Counted from the stretch's first letter, positions 44,023-53,722 are shown. The stretch: 64,000 bases of DNA from JADJWR01 sp964610575 (GCA_964610575.1 CAZSYX010000008.1:12501-76500), one strand, 5' to 3'. Notes: a model not told the origin generated them from the sequence alone. A program made the numbers and translations.

Positions 44023-44904
44023 ATGGACGCGTACCTGATTGCCGTCGGCTCGGTGGTGCTGATCTACGCGCTGCTGGCGATCGGGCTGAATCTGCAATAC
44101 GGCGAGACCGGGCTGATCAACTTCGGCCACGTGGCGTTCTTCGCGCTCGGCGCGTATGCCTCGGCGCTGCTGGCGCTGCGCGGCTGGCCGTTACCGGCGA
44201 GCTTCGCCGTGGCCGCGGCGGTGGCGGCGGTGGCCGCGGTGCCGCTGGGGCTGGCGGCGTTGCGGTTGCGGCAGGATTACCTGGCGATCGTGACGCTGGG
44301 CTTTTCCGAGACAGTGCGCCTGGTGCTGCAGGAGGAACGCGCGATCACCAGCGGCGTGCAGGGGCTGCCCGGCATTCCGAAACTGTTCGGCGCGATCGGC
44401 GGCAAAGGCACCGACCTGGCGATCCTGCTGGCCCTGCTGGCGGCGGTGGCACTGGCCGCCTGGGCGACGCACCTGCTGAAGGCGAGCCCGTTCGGCCGCC
44501 TGCTGCGCGCGATCCGCGACAACGAGGCCGCGGTCACCGCGCTCGGCAAGGACCCGGCGCGCTACAAGATCCAGGTGTTCATGTTTGGTGCGGCGCTCGC
44601 CGGCATCGCCGGCGCCTTCTATGCGCACTTCCTGACCTTCATCTCGCCCGAACAGTTCGTGCCGCTGGTCACTTTCTACGTCTGGATGAGCATCATCCTC
44701 GGCGGGGTCGGCTCGCTGCGCGGCGCGCTGGCCGGCACGCTGCTGCTGGTGGCCTTCCTCGAAGGCTCGCGCTTCATCCGCGACCTCGTTCCGGGCGTGG
44801 CCGAAGTGCAGATGGCGAGCGTGCGGCTGGCCATCGTCGGCCTGGCGCTGATCCTGTTCGTGCTCTACCGGCCGCAGGGCCTGTTCGGCCGGCGCGCGAG
44901 CTGA
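44023..44904 (+). CDS. ABC permease, LivM type
   Basis: A 293-residue permease with ten or so hydrophobic segments. The conserved ATPase-contact loop is FGRLLRAIRDNEAAVTALGKD, and GLNLQYGETGLINFGHVAFFALGAY is the LivM signature. The ATG at 44023 lies 16 bases after the LivH stop; a five-codon frame starting at 44006 is not a gene. Its stop overlaps the next gene's start (TGATG). Confidence 0.93.
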   Translation: MDAYLIAVGSVVLIYALLAIGLNLQYGETGLINFGHVAFFALGAYASALLALRGWPLPASFAVAAAVAAVAAVPLGLAALRLRQDYLAIVTLGFSETVRLVLQEERAITSGVQGLPGIPKLFGAIGGKGTDLAILLALLAAVALAAWATHLLKASPFGRLLRAIRDNEAAVTALGKDPARYKIQVFMFGAALAGIAGAFYAHFLTFISPEQFVPLVTFYVWMSIILGGVGSLRGALAGTLLLVAFLEGSRFIRDLVPGVAEVQMASVRLAIVGLALILFVLYRPQGLFGRRAS

Positions 44905-45659
44905 TGCTCGACGTCCGCAACGTCTGCGTCGAGTTCGATCGCTTTCGCGCCGTCGACGGGGTGACGCTTTCGGTGCCGCCGACGGCGATCGTCGGCATCG
45001 CCGGCACCAACGGCGCTGGCAAGACGACGCTGTTCGGTGCCATCGCCGGGCAGCTGCCGCTGGCGCGCGGCGAGATCCTCTTCGAGGGGCACGACATCTC
45101 GCGGCTGCCGCCTAACCGGCGCGCCCGATGGGGGCTGGCGCGCACCTTCCAGGTGCCGCGCGAGTTCGGCTCGCTCACCGTGCTCGACAACCTGCGCGCG
45201 GCGGCGCCGAACGACACGCACGAATCGCTGCGCGCGGCGTGGTTTGGCCGGCCGGGCGCCGCGCGCGCCGATGCCGAGCTCGAGCGCCGCGCCGACGATG
45301 TGCTGGCGCTGACCGGCCTGTCGAAGATGCGCGACCAACTGGCGTCGTCGCTCTCCGGCGGGCAGAAGAAGCTGCTCGAACTGGCGCGCGCGCTGATGGG
45401 TTCGCCGAAATGCATCCTGCTCGACGAGCCGTTCGCCGGCGTCAATCCGGTGCTCGTCGCGCGGCTGCTCGACGTGCTGCGCGCGGTGCACGCGCGCGGC
45501 ATCGCGCTGGTGGTGATCGAGCACAACCTGCAGGCGCTGAAGGCGTTCGCGCAGCGCCTGGTGGTGATGGACCAGGGGCGCGTGATCGCCGACGGCGAGC
45601 CCGGCGCGGTGCTCGACGACCGCCGCGTACAGGAGGCTTACATGGGCGGCGTCGTCTGA
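44904..45659 (+). CDS. ABC ATPase, LivG type
   Basis: A 251-residue ATP-binding subunit. Walker A is GTNGAGKTT (threonine replaces the usual proline), the signature is LSGGQKK, and Walker B is CILLDEPFAG, with the switch histidine in VIEHNL. LivG-type length. It powers transport with LivF. It begins at the last base of the LivM stop codon. Confidence 0.94.
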   Translation: MLDVRNVCVEFDRFRAVDGVTLSVPPTAIVGIAGTNGAGKTTLFGAIAGQLPLARGEILFEGHDISRLPPNRRARWGLARTFQVPREFGSLTVLDNLRAAAPNDTHESLRAAWFGRPGAARADAELERRADDVLALTGLSKMRDQLASSLSGGQKKLLELARALMGSPKCILLDEPFAGVNPVLVARLLDVLRAVHARGIALVVIEHNLQALKAFAQRLVVMDQGRVIADGEPGAVLDDRRVQEAYMGGVV

Positions 45660-46369
45660 TGGCGCTGCTGGAGATCGCCGGGCTCAGCGGCGGCTACGGT
45701 GCCGTCGACATCGTTCGCGGCGTGGACCTGGGTGTCGAGGCCGGCGAGATCGTGACCATCGCCGGCACCAATGGCGCTGGCAAATCGACGCTGCTGCGCG
45801 GCATCCTCGGTCTGCTGCCGCGCGCCAGCGGCGCGGTGCGGCTGGGCGGGCGCGACCTGTCGCGCCTGCCGACCGAGGAACGCATCGCCGCCGGGCTGGC
45901 CTGCGTGCCGCAGGTGGCCAACGTGTTCGCGCACATGACCGTGCTCGAGAACCTGCACGTCGCTGCCGGCGGACGCATCGCGCACGACGATCTCGAACGC
46001 GTGCTCGGCGCCTTTCCGGCACTGCGCGACCGCTGCGGCCAGCAGGCGGGCAGCCTGTCGGGCGGCGAGCGACAGCAGCTTGCCTTCGCGCGGGCGCTGG
46101 TGCGCCAGCCGAAGGTGATGGTGCTCGACGAGCCGACCGCCGCCTTGGCGCCGGCGCTCGTCGAACGCGTCTTCGCGCTGGTGCGCCAACTGCCGGCGCA
46201 CGGCGTCGCCGTGCTGATGGTCGAGCAGCGGGCGCGACAGGCGCTGGCGATCAGCGACCACGGCCACATCCTCGACCAGGGCACGGTCGTCATGCGCGGC
46301 CGCGCCGCCGAACTGCTGGGCGACGAGCGCATGGCGCAGCTGTATCTCGGCGCGTCCGGGCATGCCTGA
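45659..46369 (+). CDS. ABC ATPase, LivF type
   Basis: A 236-residue ATP-binding subunit: Walker A GTNGAGKST, signature LSGGERQQ and Walker B VMVLDEPTAA, with LMVEQRA in place of the switch region. The start shares its A with the LivG stop (TGATG). It completes a full binding-protein-dependent transporter. The GIY-YIG-like gene that follows overlaps it by 8 bases. Confidence 0.94.
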   Translation: MALLEIAGLSGGYGAVDIVRGVDLGVEAGEIVTIAGTNGAGKSTLLRGILGLLPRASGAVRLGGRDLSRLPTEERIAAGLACVPQVANVFAHMTVLENLHVAAGGRIAHDDLERVLGAFPALRDRCGQQAGSLSGGERQQLAFARALVRQPKVMVLDEPTAALAPALVERVFALVRQLPAHGVAVLMVEQRARQALAISDHGHILDQGTVVMRGRAAELLGDERMAQLYLGASGHA

Positions 46370-46736
46370 GCAGACCGCTGCGCTGGCCTCTGCCACATTG
46401 GGCAAGAGCGACACGCCGCGCCTGGCGCACAGCGTTTACGTCATCGAGCTCGACCCGGCGGTGCTCGACGAGCGGCGCTTCCGCGCGCGCAACCCGAACT
46501 ACGTCGACGGCATGCCGTGCGTGTACGTCGGCATGACCGGCCTGCCGGTCGAGGAGCGCTTCGCCAATCACCGCGACGGCTACAAGAGCAACCGCTACGC
46601 GCACCGTTACGGCCTGCGCCTGCTGCCGGAGCTGTACGAGTGCTTCAACCCGATGCCGTACGAGGCCGCGCAGCGGATGGAGCAGGAGCTTGCCGACGAG
46701 CTGCAGGAGAAGGGTTACGCGGTCTGGCAGGGCTGA
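46362..46736 (+). CDS. GIY-YIG-like small protein
   Basis: A 124-residue protein resembling a GIY-YIG nuclease fold. It has VYVIELD at the first strand, then CVYVGMTGLPVEERFANHRDGYKSN with the arginine and histidine after the strand, followed by a helix. It lacks a clear additional domain. The family can act on DNA, but many stand-alone members have unknown roles. It overlaps livF by 8 bases, which ties it to the transport operon in expression only; a functional link is not evident. Confidence 0.7.
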   Translation: MPEQTAALASATLGKSDTPRLAHSVYVIELDPAVLDERRFRARNPNYVDGMPCVYVGMTGLPVEERFANHRDGYKSNRYAHRYGLRLLPELYECFNPMPYEAAQRMEQELADELQEKGYAVWQG

Positions 46737-46754
46737 GCCGCATGTCATTCACCG

Positions 46755-46915
46755 CTGCCACCGGCGTTTAGACGTTTCCTTCTGTAGCGCAGGACTTCTG
46801 ACGGCGAACAGGATGGGCAACGCAGCGGCACGCAGAATGTGGGTTGACCGGTGCGGGGCCGCATCGGCAGTGGTTGCTTTGCACAGGAGTGAATATGGTT
46901 ACGCGTCGGACTACG
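46755..46915 (+). repeat. Leader related to that of the 55968 gene
   Basis: Short identical blocks occur here and at 55809-55987 in the same order: TGCCACCGGCGT (46756, 55811), TGTAGCGCAGG (46783, 55822), GACTTCTGACG (46793, 55871), CGCATCGGC (46860, 55936) and ACGCGTCG after the start codon. Each block is 8-12 bases. The order and the shared start (M-x-TRRTT) support common ancestry or shared regulation. Confidence 0.5.
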
Positions 46916-47254
46916 TCGAAAGCTCGCGCGGGCCGCAAGCCGTTCACAGCAGCCGGCGGCAGCGCGAGTCTCAAAGGCCTGCATGGCAGGCGCGTGCATG
47001 TGCCCGAGGTGCATCACATGTCGGCAGCCGAGGCCGGGGCTAGGCTTGACGAGGCACAGAGCAAGCTCTACCGGACTGGGCGTCGTTTTGCGAAGGTCGG
47101 CCACAACTCGATGCGCGAGGTGCTGGTCGCCGCCGAGGCGATCCGCATTTCGCTGAAGGAGGCGTTTGTCGCCGTGAGACGCGCGGTGCGGAATATCGGC
47201 AAAGAGGTGTCGGCTGCCGCGGAGGCGACCTGGCCGACCACGAAGACCCTGTAG
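46895..47254 (+). CDS. Small basic protein, unknown
   Basis: A 119-residue basic protein beginning MVTRRTTSKARAGRKPF. Past residue 45 it is a long helix (SAAEAGARLDEAQSKLYRTGRR, LVAAEAIRISLKEAFVAVRRAVRN). AGGAG lies 6 bases before the ATG. I do not recognise it. Its first seven residues and its leader resemble those of the histone-H1-like gene at 55968, so it may be a nucleoid- or DNA-associated protein. No signal or membrane segment. Confidence 0.65.
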   Translation: MVTRRTTSKARAGRKPFTAAGGSASLKGLHGRRVHVPEVHHMSAAEAGARLDEAQSKLYRTGRRFAKVGHNSMREVLVAAEAIRISLKEAFVAVRRAVRNIGKEVSAAAEATWPTTKTL

Positions 47255-47255
47255 G

Positions 47256-47275
47256 GCTCGCTCAGAAGGGCGAGC
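47256..47275. terminator. Hairpin between convergent genes
   Basis: GCTCGC-N8-GCGAGC is a perfect 6-base stem starting 2 bases after the stop of the small basic protein. It has no T-run. It may help end transcription between this gene and the convergent MFS gene. Confidence 0.4.
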
Positions 47276-47323
47276 GGCAGGCTCGCTGCGTAACTTGCCG
47301 CGTCCGTTGCGCGGCTCGACGGC

Positions 47324-48559
47324 TTATTGTTCTTCGAGCGCGTGGTTCCTGCACGCCGCCCAGAGCGTGAGGTCGTAGCCGATCTTCAGCACTCCGCAGG
47401 CAACGAGCGGCGTGGCTAACCAGCCGGCGGCGAACAGCAGCCCGGTGACCGACGGGCTCAGCGCCGAGGCGAGACTGCGCGGCACCGCGGTCACGCTCGC
47501 CGCGGCGGCCCGCTCGGCCGGCGTGACCACGCTCATCACATAGGCGGTGCGCGTGGGCACGTCCATCTGGGACAGCGCGGCGCGGAAGAAGAGCAGCCCG
47601 AGCGCCAGTGGCAGGCTGGGCGCGAACGCGGCGGCGATCAGCGCCAGGTTGGCGGGAATGTGCGTGAACACCATCGTGTTCAGCAGGCCGACGCGGCGCG
47701 CCACCCACGGCGCCGCCAGCATCGAGGCGGCGGCGAGCAAGCCGGACCAGAAGAAGAAGGTGCCGGCGGCGCCGAGCGACAGGTCGAAGCGCTGCATCAG
47801 CCATAGCGACATCAGGCTGTTGAGCACCAGCCCGCCGGCGAACGAATCGACCGAGAAAAGCGCCGCCAGCTTGAAGACGATGCCGCGCGACGGGCCGAGA
47901 GCGCTGCGCTCGGCGCCGGTGGCGGCGTGCGGCTCGGGCAGCCCCCGGTAAAGCAGTATCAGCACCAGTCCGACAGCGGCATAGCCGACGAACATCAACC
48001 GCAGCGCGGTGACGAGTTCGACGCCCGAGCGGCTGGCGAGCCACGCCGGCACGGCCGCAGCCAGCGCGCCAACGGCGGCGGCGAGCGAGGCGAGCAGGCT
48101 GTAGCGGGCGAACAATTGCGTCCGCGCGTCGCCCTGCGCCGCGCCCGCGAGCTGCGCGTGCTCCAGCGGCAGGAACACGCTGACGTCGCCCGAGCTGGGG
48201 TTGAGCGTGCCGACGAAGGCCACGATGAGCAGCGGCCAGAACTGCGACAGCCCGGCGAAGCCGAGCCCGGTGCCGATCATCAGAGCCGTGGCAGCCAGCA
48301 GCAGGCGGCGCTGCGCAAAGCGATGGCCCCAGGCGCCGACGGCGAGCGTTGCCAGTGCCGAGCCGAGCAGCGTGGCGGTGCTGAGCACGCCGACGGTCCA
48401 CACGTCGAAGCCGAGCGCGAGCAGGTAGGCCGGCAACAGCACCGCGACGTAGCCGTCGACGAACGCGCGCAGCGCCCGGCCGGCGACCAGCACGGCGGCG
48501 AACGGCTCGGCGCCGCGCGGGACGAGCAGGCGGATCAGTGCATGGCGAGCGGCGGACAT
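47324..48559 (-). CDS. MFS transporter
   Basis: A 411-residue MFS protein with about 12 membrane segments. It begins ARHALIRLLVPRGAEPFAAVLVAGRALRAF and has the loop AVGAWGHRFAQRR between the second and third segments. It resembles sugar or drug efflux-type MFS carriers. The substrate is not known. I used the ATG at 48559; a GTG at 48589 would add ten residues. Confidence 0.82.
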   Translation of the reverse strand: MSAARHALIRLLVPRGAEPFAAVLVAGRALRAFVDGYVAVLLPAYLLALGFDVWTVGVLSTATLLGSALATLAVGAWGHRFAQRRLLLAATALMIGTGLGFAGLSQFWPLLIVAFVGTLNPSSGDVSVFLPLEHAQLAGAAQGDARTQLFARYSLLASLAAAVGALAAAVPAWLASRSGVELVTALRLMFVGYAAVGLVLILLYRGLPEPHAATGAERSALGPSRGIVFKLAALFSVDSFAGGLVLNSLMSLWLMQRFDLSLGAAGTFFFWSGLLAAASMLAAPWVARRVGLLNTMVFTHIPANLALIAAAFAPSLPLALGLLFFRAALSQMDVPTRTAYVMSVVTPAERAAAASVTAVPRSLASALSPSVTGLLFAAGWLATPLVACGVLKIGYDLTLWAACRNHALEEQ

Positions 48560-48626
48560 CGCGCGTCTGGCCCGAAGCGGGAACGACACGATACGGCCTC
48601 GCCCGGCAAGAGCCGCGGGCAGCCTG

Positions 48627-50921
48627 CTACGCCACGGCGAGGCGGTCGGAAATGAAGCGGGCGACGTCGTCGGCCGGCAGGGGTCGGGAGAAGTAATAGC
48701 CCTGCAGTTCGTCGCAATGGCGCGAGAACAGCAGGTCCATCTGCGCCTGGGTCTCGACGCCCTCGGCGATGACCTTCAGGTTCAGTGCCTTGGCCATCGC
48801 CAGCACGGCGGAGGAGATGGCCAGGTCGTCCGGGTTGCCCGGCAGGCCGCGGACGAACGACTGGTCGAGCTTGAGCCGGTCGATCGGGAACTGCTTCAGG
48901 TAGCTCAGGCTCGAGTAGCCGGTGCCGAAGTCATCGATCGACATCTTCACGCCGCTGCTCTTCAGCCGCCGCACGGTGGCGATCGCGGCCTCGGCGCTGT
49001 GCATGATCACGCTCTCGGTGATCTCCAGTTCGAGGAACTCGGGCGCAAGCCCGGTGTCGCCCAGCACCGCCGCTACCCGGTCCGGGAAGTCGGGCTGGCG
49101 GAACTGCAGCGCCGAGACGTTGACGCCCACCGGCACGGCGATCAGCCCCGCGTCCTGCCAAGCGCGGTTCTGCCGGCAGGCTTCGCGCAGCACCCACTCG
49201 CCGATCGGTGCGATCAGGCCGCGCTCCTCGGCAATCGGGATGAACTGCCCCGGCAGCACCAGCCCCATGTCCGGGTGCTGCCAGCGCAGCAGCGCCTCGA
49301 GGCCGACCACCTGGCCGGCGCTGTTGACCTGCGGCTGGTAGTGCAGCACGAACTGCCGCTGCTCGACTGCACGTCGCAGGCTGGTCTCCAGCGACAGCAC
49401 CGCGAAGGCGCGGGCGTTCATGTCCTTGGTGAAGAACTGGAAGTTGTTGCGGCCCATTTCCTTCGCGTGGTACATGGCCGCGTCGGCGTTCTTGATCAGC
49501 GTGACGCCGTCTTCGCCGTCTTCCGGGTAGATGCTGATGCCGATGCTGGTGTTGATGCGCAGCTCGCGCCCGTCGATGAGATACGGCCTGCTCGACACCG
49601 CCTTGCAGACGGCGGAGGCCAGCCTCGCGGCGGCGTCGATGCTGCCGACGTCGGGCGCCAGCAGGATGAACTCGTCGCCGCCCAGGCGGGCGACGGTGTC
49701 GGTCTCGCGCAGGCACGCGCCGAGCCGCTCGGATACCGCTCTCAGCAGCCTGTCGCCGACCACGTGGCCGAGCGAATCGTTGATGTACTTGAAGTGGTCG
49801 AGGTCGACGAACAGCACGGCGAAGATCCTGCCGCTGCGCTTGGCGTGGCGGATCGCGTCGTCGAGGCGCTCGGCGTACTTGGCGCGGTTCGGCAGGCCGG
49901 TCAGTGCGTCGTGGAATGCCTGGTGGCGCAGCCGCGCCTCGCTGGCCAGCCGCTGCTCGTCGCTCTGCTCGCTGACGATGCGGTCGGCGCGGTGCGCGAG
50001 CAGGAACAGGAACAGGTACAGCAGCAGCAGGCTGCCGGCGACCGCGGCGACGATCTGCCACTGCGTGCGCTCGAGCTGGGCGACCAGATCGCTGACGTCG
50101 GAGTAGACCTCGAACACGCCCTCGATCGGGCCGTCGCCCTGCCGGATCGGAATGTAGGACGAGACCAGGTTGCGATCGACGATCACCTGCTCGAAGGCGT
50201 CAAAGCGGTCCCGGAAGGCGATGTTGCTGACCACGGCGCCCGAGCGGGCGCTCAGAAAGCCCGGGTTCGCGCTCTTGTCCTCGCCGATCTGCCGCGGGTC
50301 GCTGGAGAAGACCGTCAGGCCGCCGAGGTCGTAGATCTTCACCTTGACGACCTTCAGCCCGTTCATATGGCCGAGCAGTTCCTGGCGCAGCTGCTGGTTC
50401 TGCGGCTGGGCGGCAAGCTGCCCGCGGTCGAGCAGGCGCGCGCCGCCGACGAACTGCGAATAGCGCGGCCAGTGGGTGTTGGCGAACGCCTGCGTCAGGG
50501 CAACGTTGTTCTGCGCCTCGTGCTCCATCAGCGCTCTGAATGCCAGGTGGCGATTGAAGAGCAGCAGGCCGGCGATGACGATGACCACGGCGACCAGGCT
50601 CGCCAGCGACAGGTAGCGGCGCAGGCTGAACGGCGAGCGGCCGCTGGAGTCGTGCGGACGCGAGCCAGCGCCTTCACTTCGCGTCGACGGTGGCAGCTGT
50701 GCGCCGGCCTGGACCGGCTCGGCGAGGGCGCGTTCGACTCGGGCGTCACTACGATCCGGCGTGTCGCCCCGCTTTCGACGGATCCACGAGTACGGATCGC
50801 CCGTGCGCAGCTGTCTGTCGAACGCTTTCAATGCCACCCCTCGCCGGGCAATCGCGGCAACGATGGGAGTGCCCGTCTTGTCGATGACTTCTTGCTCTTT
50901 GACACGATCCGCGGCCCGCAC
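48627..50921 (-). CDS. Membrane-bound GGDEF-EAL cyclic-di-GMP enzyme
   Basis: A 764-residue protein (if the GTG at 50921 is right). A membrane segment lies at about residues 105-125, a periplasmic sensor of about 190 residues follows, then a second segment. The GGDEF domain is intact (RLGGDEF) with an I-site (RETD, five residues before it). The EAL domain has EALLRW, NVSALQF, ELEITES, DDFGTGYSS, KLDQSFV, EGVETQ and QGYYFSRP, which are the catalytic residues for cyclic-di-GMP breakdown. It could both make and degrade the messenger. The first 90 residues may be over-called. Confidence 0.9.
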   Translation of the reverse strand: MRAADRVKEQEVIDKTGTPIVAAIARRGVALKAFDRQLRTGDPYSWIRRKRGDTPDRSDARVERALAEPVQAGAQLPPSTRSEGAGSRPHDSSGRSPFSLRRYLSLASLVAVVIVIAGLLLFNRHLAFRALMEHEAQNNVALTQAFANTHWPRYSQFVGGARLLDRGQLAAQPQNQQLRQELLGHMNGLKVVKVKIYDLGGLTVFSSDPRQIGEDKSANPGFLSARSGAVVSNIAFRDRFDAFEQVIVDRNLVSSYIPIRQGDGPIEGVFEVYSDVSDLVAQLERTQWQIVAAVAGSLLLLYLFLFLLAHRADRIVSEQSDEQRLASEARLRHQAFHDALTGLPNRAKYAERLDDAIRHAKRSGRIFAVLFVDLDHFKYINDSLGHVVGDRLLRAVSERLGACLRETDTVARLGGDEFILLAPDVGSIDAAARLASAVCKAVSSRPYLIDGRELRINTSIGISIYPEDGEDGVTLIKNADAAMYHAKEMGRNNFQFFTKDMNARAFAVLSLETSLRRAVEQRQFVLHYQPQVNSAGQVVGLEALLRWQHPDMGLVLPGQFIPIAEERGLIAPIGEWVLREACRQNRAWQDAGLIAVPVGVNVSALQFRQPDFPDRVAAVLGDTGLAPEFLELEITESVIMHSAEAAIATVRRLKSSGVKMSIDDFGTGYSSLSYLKQFPIDRLKLDQSFVRGLPGNPDDLAISSAVLAMAKALNLKVIAEGVETQAQMDLLFSRHCDELQGYYFSRPLPADDVARFISDRLAVA

Positions 50922-51201
50922 CTGAGCAGCACGACGTCACTGTACGTAGAAGCAGGTAGACCGATTACCGGTGAATGGATGAATCCGTTCGATCCATCCG
51001 CGGTGCCGAACCATCTTTATCGGTGCATCAGGCGTGCGCGGTCGTTGTCTGCGACAGAGGGGAAAGGCCCATCGTTCCGGCCGCTGCGTTGTCGTCGGCG
51101 CGTTGCCGCCGGGCGTGCTGCCAAGCAACCTGCGCCGACCAGTGGCAAGAGTCGGACGCCGGCCGGCGAGCGAACTCCGCGGCTCCTCGTTCTGATGTCG
51201 C

Positions 51202-53133
51202 CTACGGCGCCGCCAGCCGTATCCCTGCCGGCTCCGCCGTCAGGTAGCCGACCGCGGCGCCGAAGCGGTCGCGGTAATTGGCCCGCACCAGCGGCTCGAG
51301 CGTGTCGCGAACCTTGTCGTGCAGGCCGCGCACCCAGTCGCCGGGGTGCTGGAAGTTGCTGGCGATGTAGGTCCAGCCGTTGATCTCGTCGACCGCGTGC
51401 AGGCCGGTCGATTCGGCGCCGGCGGGGCAGGAGAGGATGCGCGACAGCTCCTTCGTGTCGACGTTGTAGGCCCAGAGGAAGTTGTTGACGTGGGTGTCGC
51501 TGTCCTCGCCGATGAACAGTGTGCGCAGCGCCTCCGAGAAGCACAGGTTGTCCGGCGTGGCGACACGGTCCGGGTGGGCGTAGTTGCCGAGCGCGTCCTG
51601 CTGCCGGCGTTTGCCGCCGCCGAAATCCTCGGCAACCAGTTCCGGCACGGCCGCCATGTCGATCGGCACCCACTCGCTTTCGATCGCTCGGCCGTCGCTG
51701 TCCGGCTGCCCGCCGCGCAGGTTCAGTGCGTACACCGCGCCGGAATACGGCCCCTCGACTTGGATGCCGCCGGAGCCGTTGGTCATCGGCTGCTCGATGC
51801 GCGAGATGGCGACGTAGGCGATGCGGTCGCGCGCGTTGACCGCGGTGCCCTCCATCTTGGTGAAGCCGAGACTGGCGCCGCGCAAGGCCGCGTAGCGGTG
51901 TGTCTCGAGGAACGCCGCCGCCTTGTCCATGCCCGGCTTCAGCCGTACCCAGTTGTTCTTGCCTTCGTAAGGAATGCGCGCAAAGCCGGGCTCCTTCGGG
52001 GCGGCGATGCGCACGTCGATGATGTCGGCGGCCCTGATGCCGCTGTCGATGAGGGCCTCGATCTCGGCACTGGTTGCGGTGCCAAGCCGGATCCAGGCGA
52101 GCCGCGCCGTGCCGGGTCCCTTGCCCGAGGTCTGTTCCCACTTCGCCACGTACAGCGTGCCGGCGGAGAGGCTCCGCGGCGCGTCGGCGACGAACATGAA
52201 CAGGCCGCCGTTTTCCCAGTCGTCGCCCATCAGCACGGTGCGCTCGTCGGGCATCACCTGGACCACCTCGTGCGAGATGCGGCCCATGCAGTAGTGCTTG
52301 CGCACGGTGCCGCTGCCGTCGGGATTCACCGTGACCTCGGGCACGTGTCCGTAGTGGTAGGGATTGGCCTTCGCCGGGTCGCCATAGAGATTGCGGCTGA
52401 AGCCGCGGAACCAGTTGCTGGTGGCGGCGGTTGTGGCGTCCGGCTCGAACTCCTCGCTCGACAGGTGCGTGTTCCACGGCGACAGGCTGGCGCCGCAGGT
52501 GGTCCAAAGGCCGTGCACGGCCGAGGTGTCGACGTTGTGGTAGCTGACCAGGCGCAGGTGGCCGGTGGCCGGATCCTGGTCGAGCGTGAGCACCGCCAGC
52601 GGCGAAGGCAGCGGCGCCGCGAGCTTGCGGCCGCTCGCGTCGCGCGAGACGTACTCGAACTGCACCACTGCGAACACAGTGTTGCCCTTCACGCCGGGCA
52701 CCGCGGGGCTGGCGAGCTTCAGGAGCGTCATGCCGTCGGGGCAGTCGGAGAAGAACTGCCGTTCGCGGCCGGGAGCCGAGCGGTCGACGATCGGCCGGTT
52801 GTCGATGTCGCAGCAGCCGCCGGCGAGGATCTCGCCGCCGCGGCCGTCGGGCACGCGGTCGCCGGTGACGAAGAACGTCCGGTACGTCAGCTTCCAGGCG
52901 CGCCGAGTACCGTCGGAAAGCGTGACTTCCAGTCCCGACTTGACGGTGACTCTGGCCATCTCGGCCGGGGCGGCGAGGCTGGGCACTGCCATCGGCGTGA
53001 AGCGCGCGCTGCGGATGCGGGCATTGCCGGCGGCGAGCGCGCTACCGGCAAGCGGGGCGGCCAGCGGCAGCATCGGCATGCCGGCGAGCAGTTGCAGGGT
53101 GCGGCGGCGGGACGTGGGGCTGCTGTGCTGCAT
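51202..53133 (-). CDS. PhoX-family alkaline phosphatase, Tat-exported
   Basis: A 643-residue protein of the PhoX/DUF839 type. The twin-arginine signal is SRRRTLQLL, with a hydrophobic region following. The body has the usual six-bladed propeller elements including WNTHLSSEEF, GRISHEVVQVMPD, VLMGDDWENGGLFMF and PDNLCFSE. PhoX enzymes bind calcium and iron and hydrolyse phosphate esters in the periplasm, giving phosphate under limitation. I did not find a clear Pho box. The start ATG at 53133 is chosen to place the Tat signal at the N-terminus. Confidence 0.9.
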   Translation of the reverse strand: MQHSSPTSRRRTLQLLAGMPMLPLAAPLAGSALAAGNARIRSARFTPMAVPSLAAPAEMARVTVKSGLEVTLSDGTRRAWKLTYRTFFVTGDRVPDGRGGEILAGGCCDIDNRPIVDRSAPGRERQFFSDCPDGMTLLKLASPAVPGVKGNTVFAVVQFEYVSRDASGRKLAAPLPSPLAVLTLDQDPATGHLRLVSYHNVDTSAVHGLWTTCGASLSPWNTHLSSEEFEPDATTAATSNWFRGFSRNLYGDPAKANPYHYGHVPEVTVNPDGSGTVRKHYCMGRISHEVVQVMPDERTVLMGDDWENGGLFMFVADAPRSLSAGTLYVAKWEQTSGKGPGTARLAWIRLGTATSAEIEALIDSGIRAADIIDVRIAAPKEPGFARIPYEGKNNWVRLKPGMDKAAAFLETHRYAALRGASLGFTKMEGTAVNARDRIAYVAISRIEQPMTNGSGGIQVEGPYSGAVYALNLRGGQPDSDGRAIESEWVPIDMAAVPELVAEDFGGGKRRQQDALGNYAHPDRVATPDNLCFSEALRTLFIGEDSDTHVNNFLWAYNVDTKELSRILSCPAGAESTGLHAVDEINGWTYIASNFQHPGDWVRGLHDKVRDTLEPLVRANYRDRFGAAVGYLTAEPAGIRLAAP

Positions 53134-53251
53134 CGAATTGAGGCGCTGCGGACCAGAACACCCGAATGCTGCACGATCTGGAGGCGCGATGCCCGCGCGG
53201 CTGGGAGTTGGGCATGATGACGGCCGTTGTGCTCGCGCGAGCGCCGAACCG

Positions 53252-53722
53252 ATGAAAAGAGCCAGTGCCGGACTTCTGCTGTACCGACGCGCCGCGGGCG
53301 GGCTGGAGGTCATGCTGGTGCATCCCGGCGGGCCGTACTGGGCGCGCAAGGACGAAGGCAGCTGGTCGATCCCCAAGGGCGAGATCGAGCCGGGCGAGGA
53401 AGCGCTTGCCGCCGCACGGCGCGAATTCGAGGAGGAAACCGGCGCGACGGTACAGGGCGAGTTCGTGCCGCTGCAGTCGGTGAAGCTGCGCAGCGGCAAG
53501 GTGGTCCATGCGTGGGCGCTGCAGGCCGACTTCGACACCGCCGGCCTGCGCAGCAACCTGTTCTCGATGGAGTGGCCGCCGAAGTCCGGCGAGCAGCGCG
53601 AGTTTCCCGAGGCCGACCGCGCCGCCTGGTTCGGCATCGACCAAGCGCGGCTGAAGATCCACCCCGGCCAGGCGCCGCTGCTCGACTACCTGCTCGCCCA
53701 TCTGGAGGCCACCGGCCGATGA
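53252..53722 (+). CDS. Nudix hydrolase
   Basis: A 156-residue Nudix protein. The Nudix box spans G43 to G64 and matches Gx5Ex7REUxEExGU, including R57, E58, E61 and E62. The region W-S-I-P-K-G before it is common in bis(5'-nucleosyl)-tetraphosphatase-like members. It hydrolyses a nucleoside-diphosphate-linked compound; which is unclear. The stop overlaps the next gene's start (ATGA). Confidence 0.92.
   Translation: MKRASAGLLLYRRAAGGLEVMLVHPGGPYWARKDEGSWSIPKGEIEPGEEALAAARREFEEETGATVQGEFVPLQSVKLRSGKVVHAWALQADFDTAGLRSNLFSMEWPPKSGEQREFPEADRAAWFGIDQARLKIHPGQAPLLDYLLAHLEATGR

Noticed and set aside
44006..44023. Small gene between livH and livM
   Set aside because: Only five codons before a stop; merely an alternative ATG.
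48717..51383. Very long plus-strand frame opposite the GGDEF-EAL gene
   Set aside because: The minus-strand product has complete GGDEF and EAL catalytic motifs; this frame has none.
51319..53217. Long plus-strand frame opposite phoX
   Set aside because: Shadow frame; PhoX signature on the minus strand is clear.
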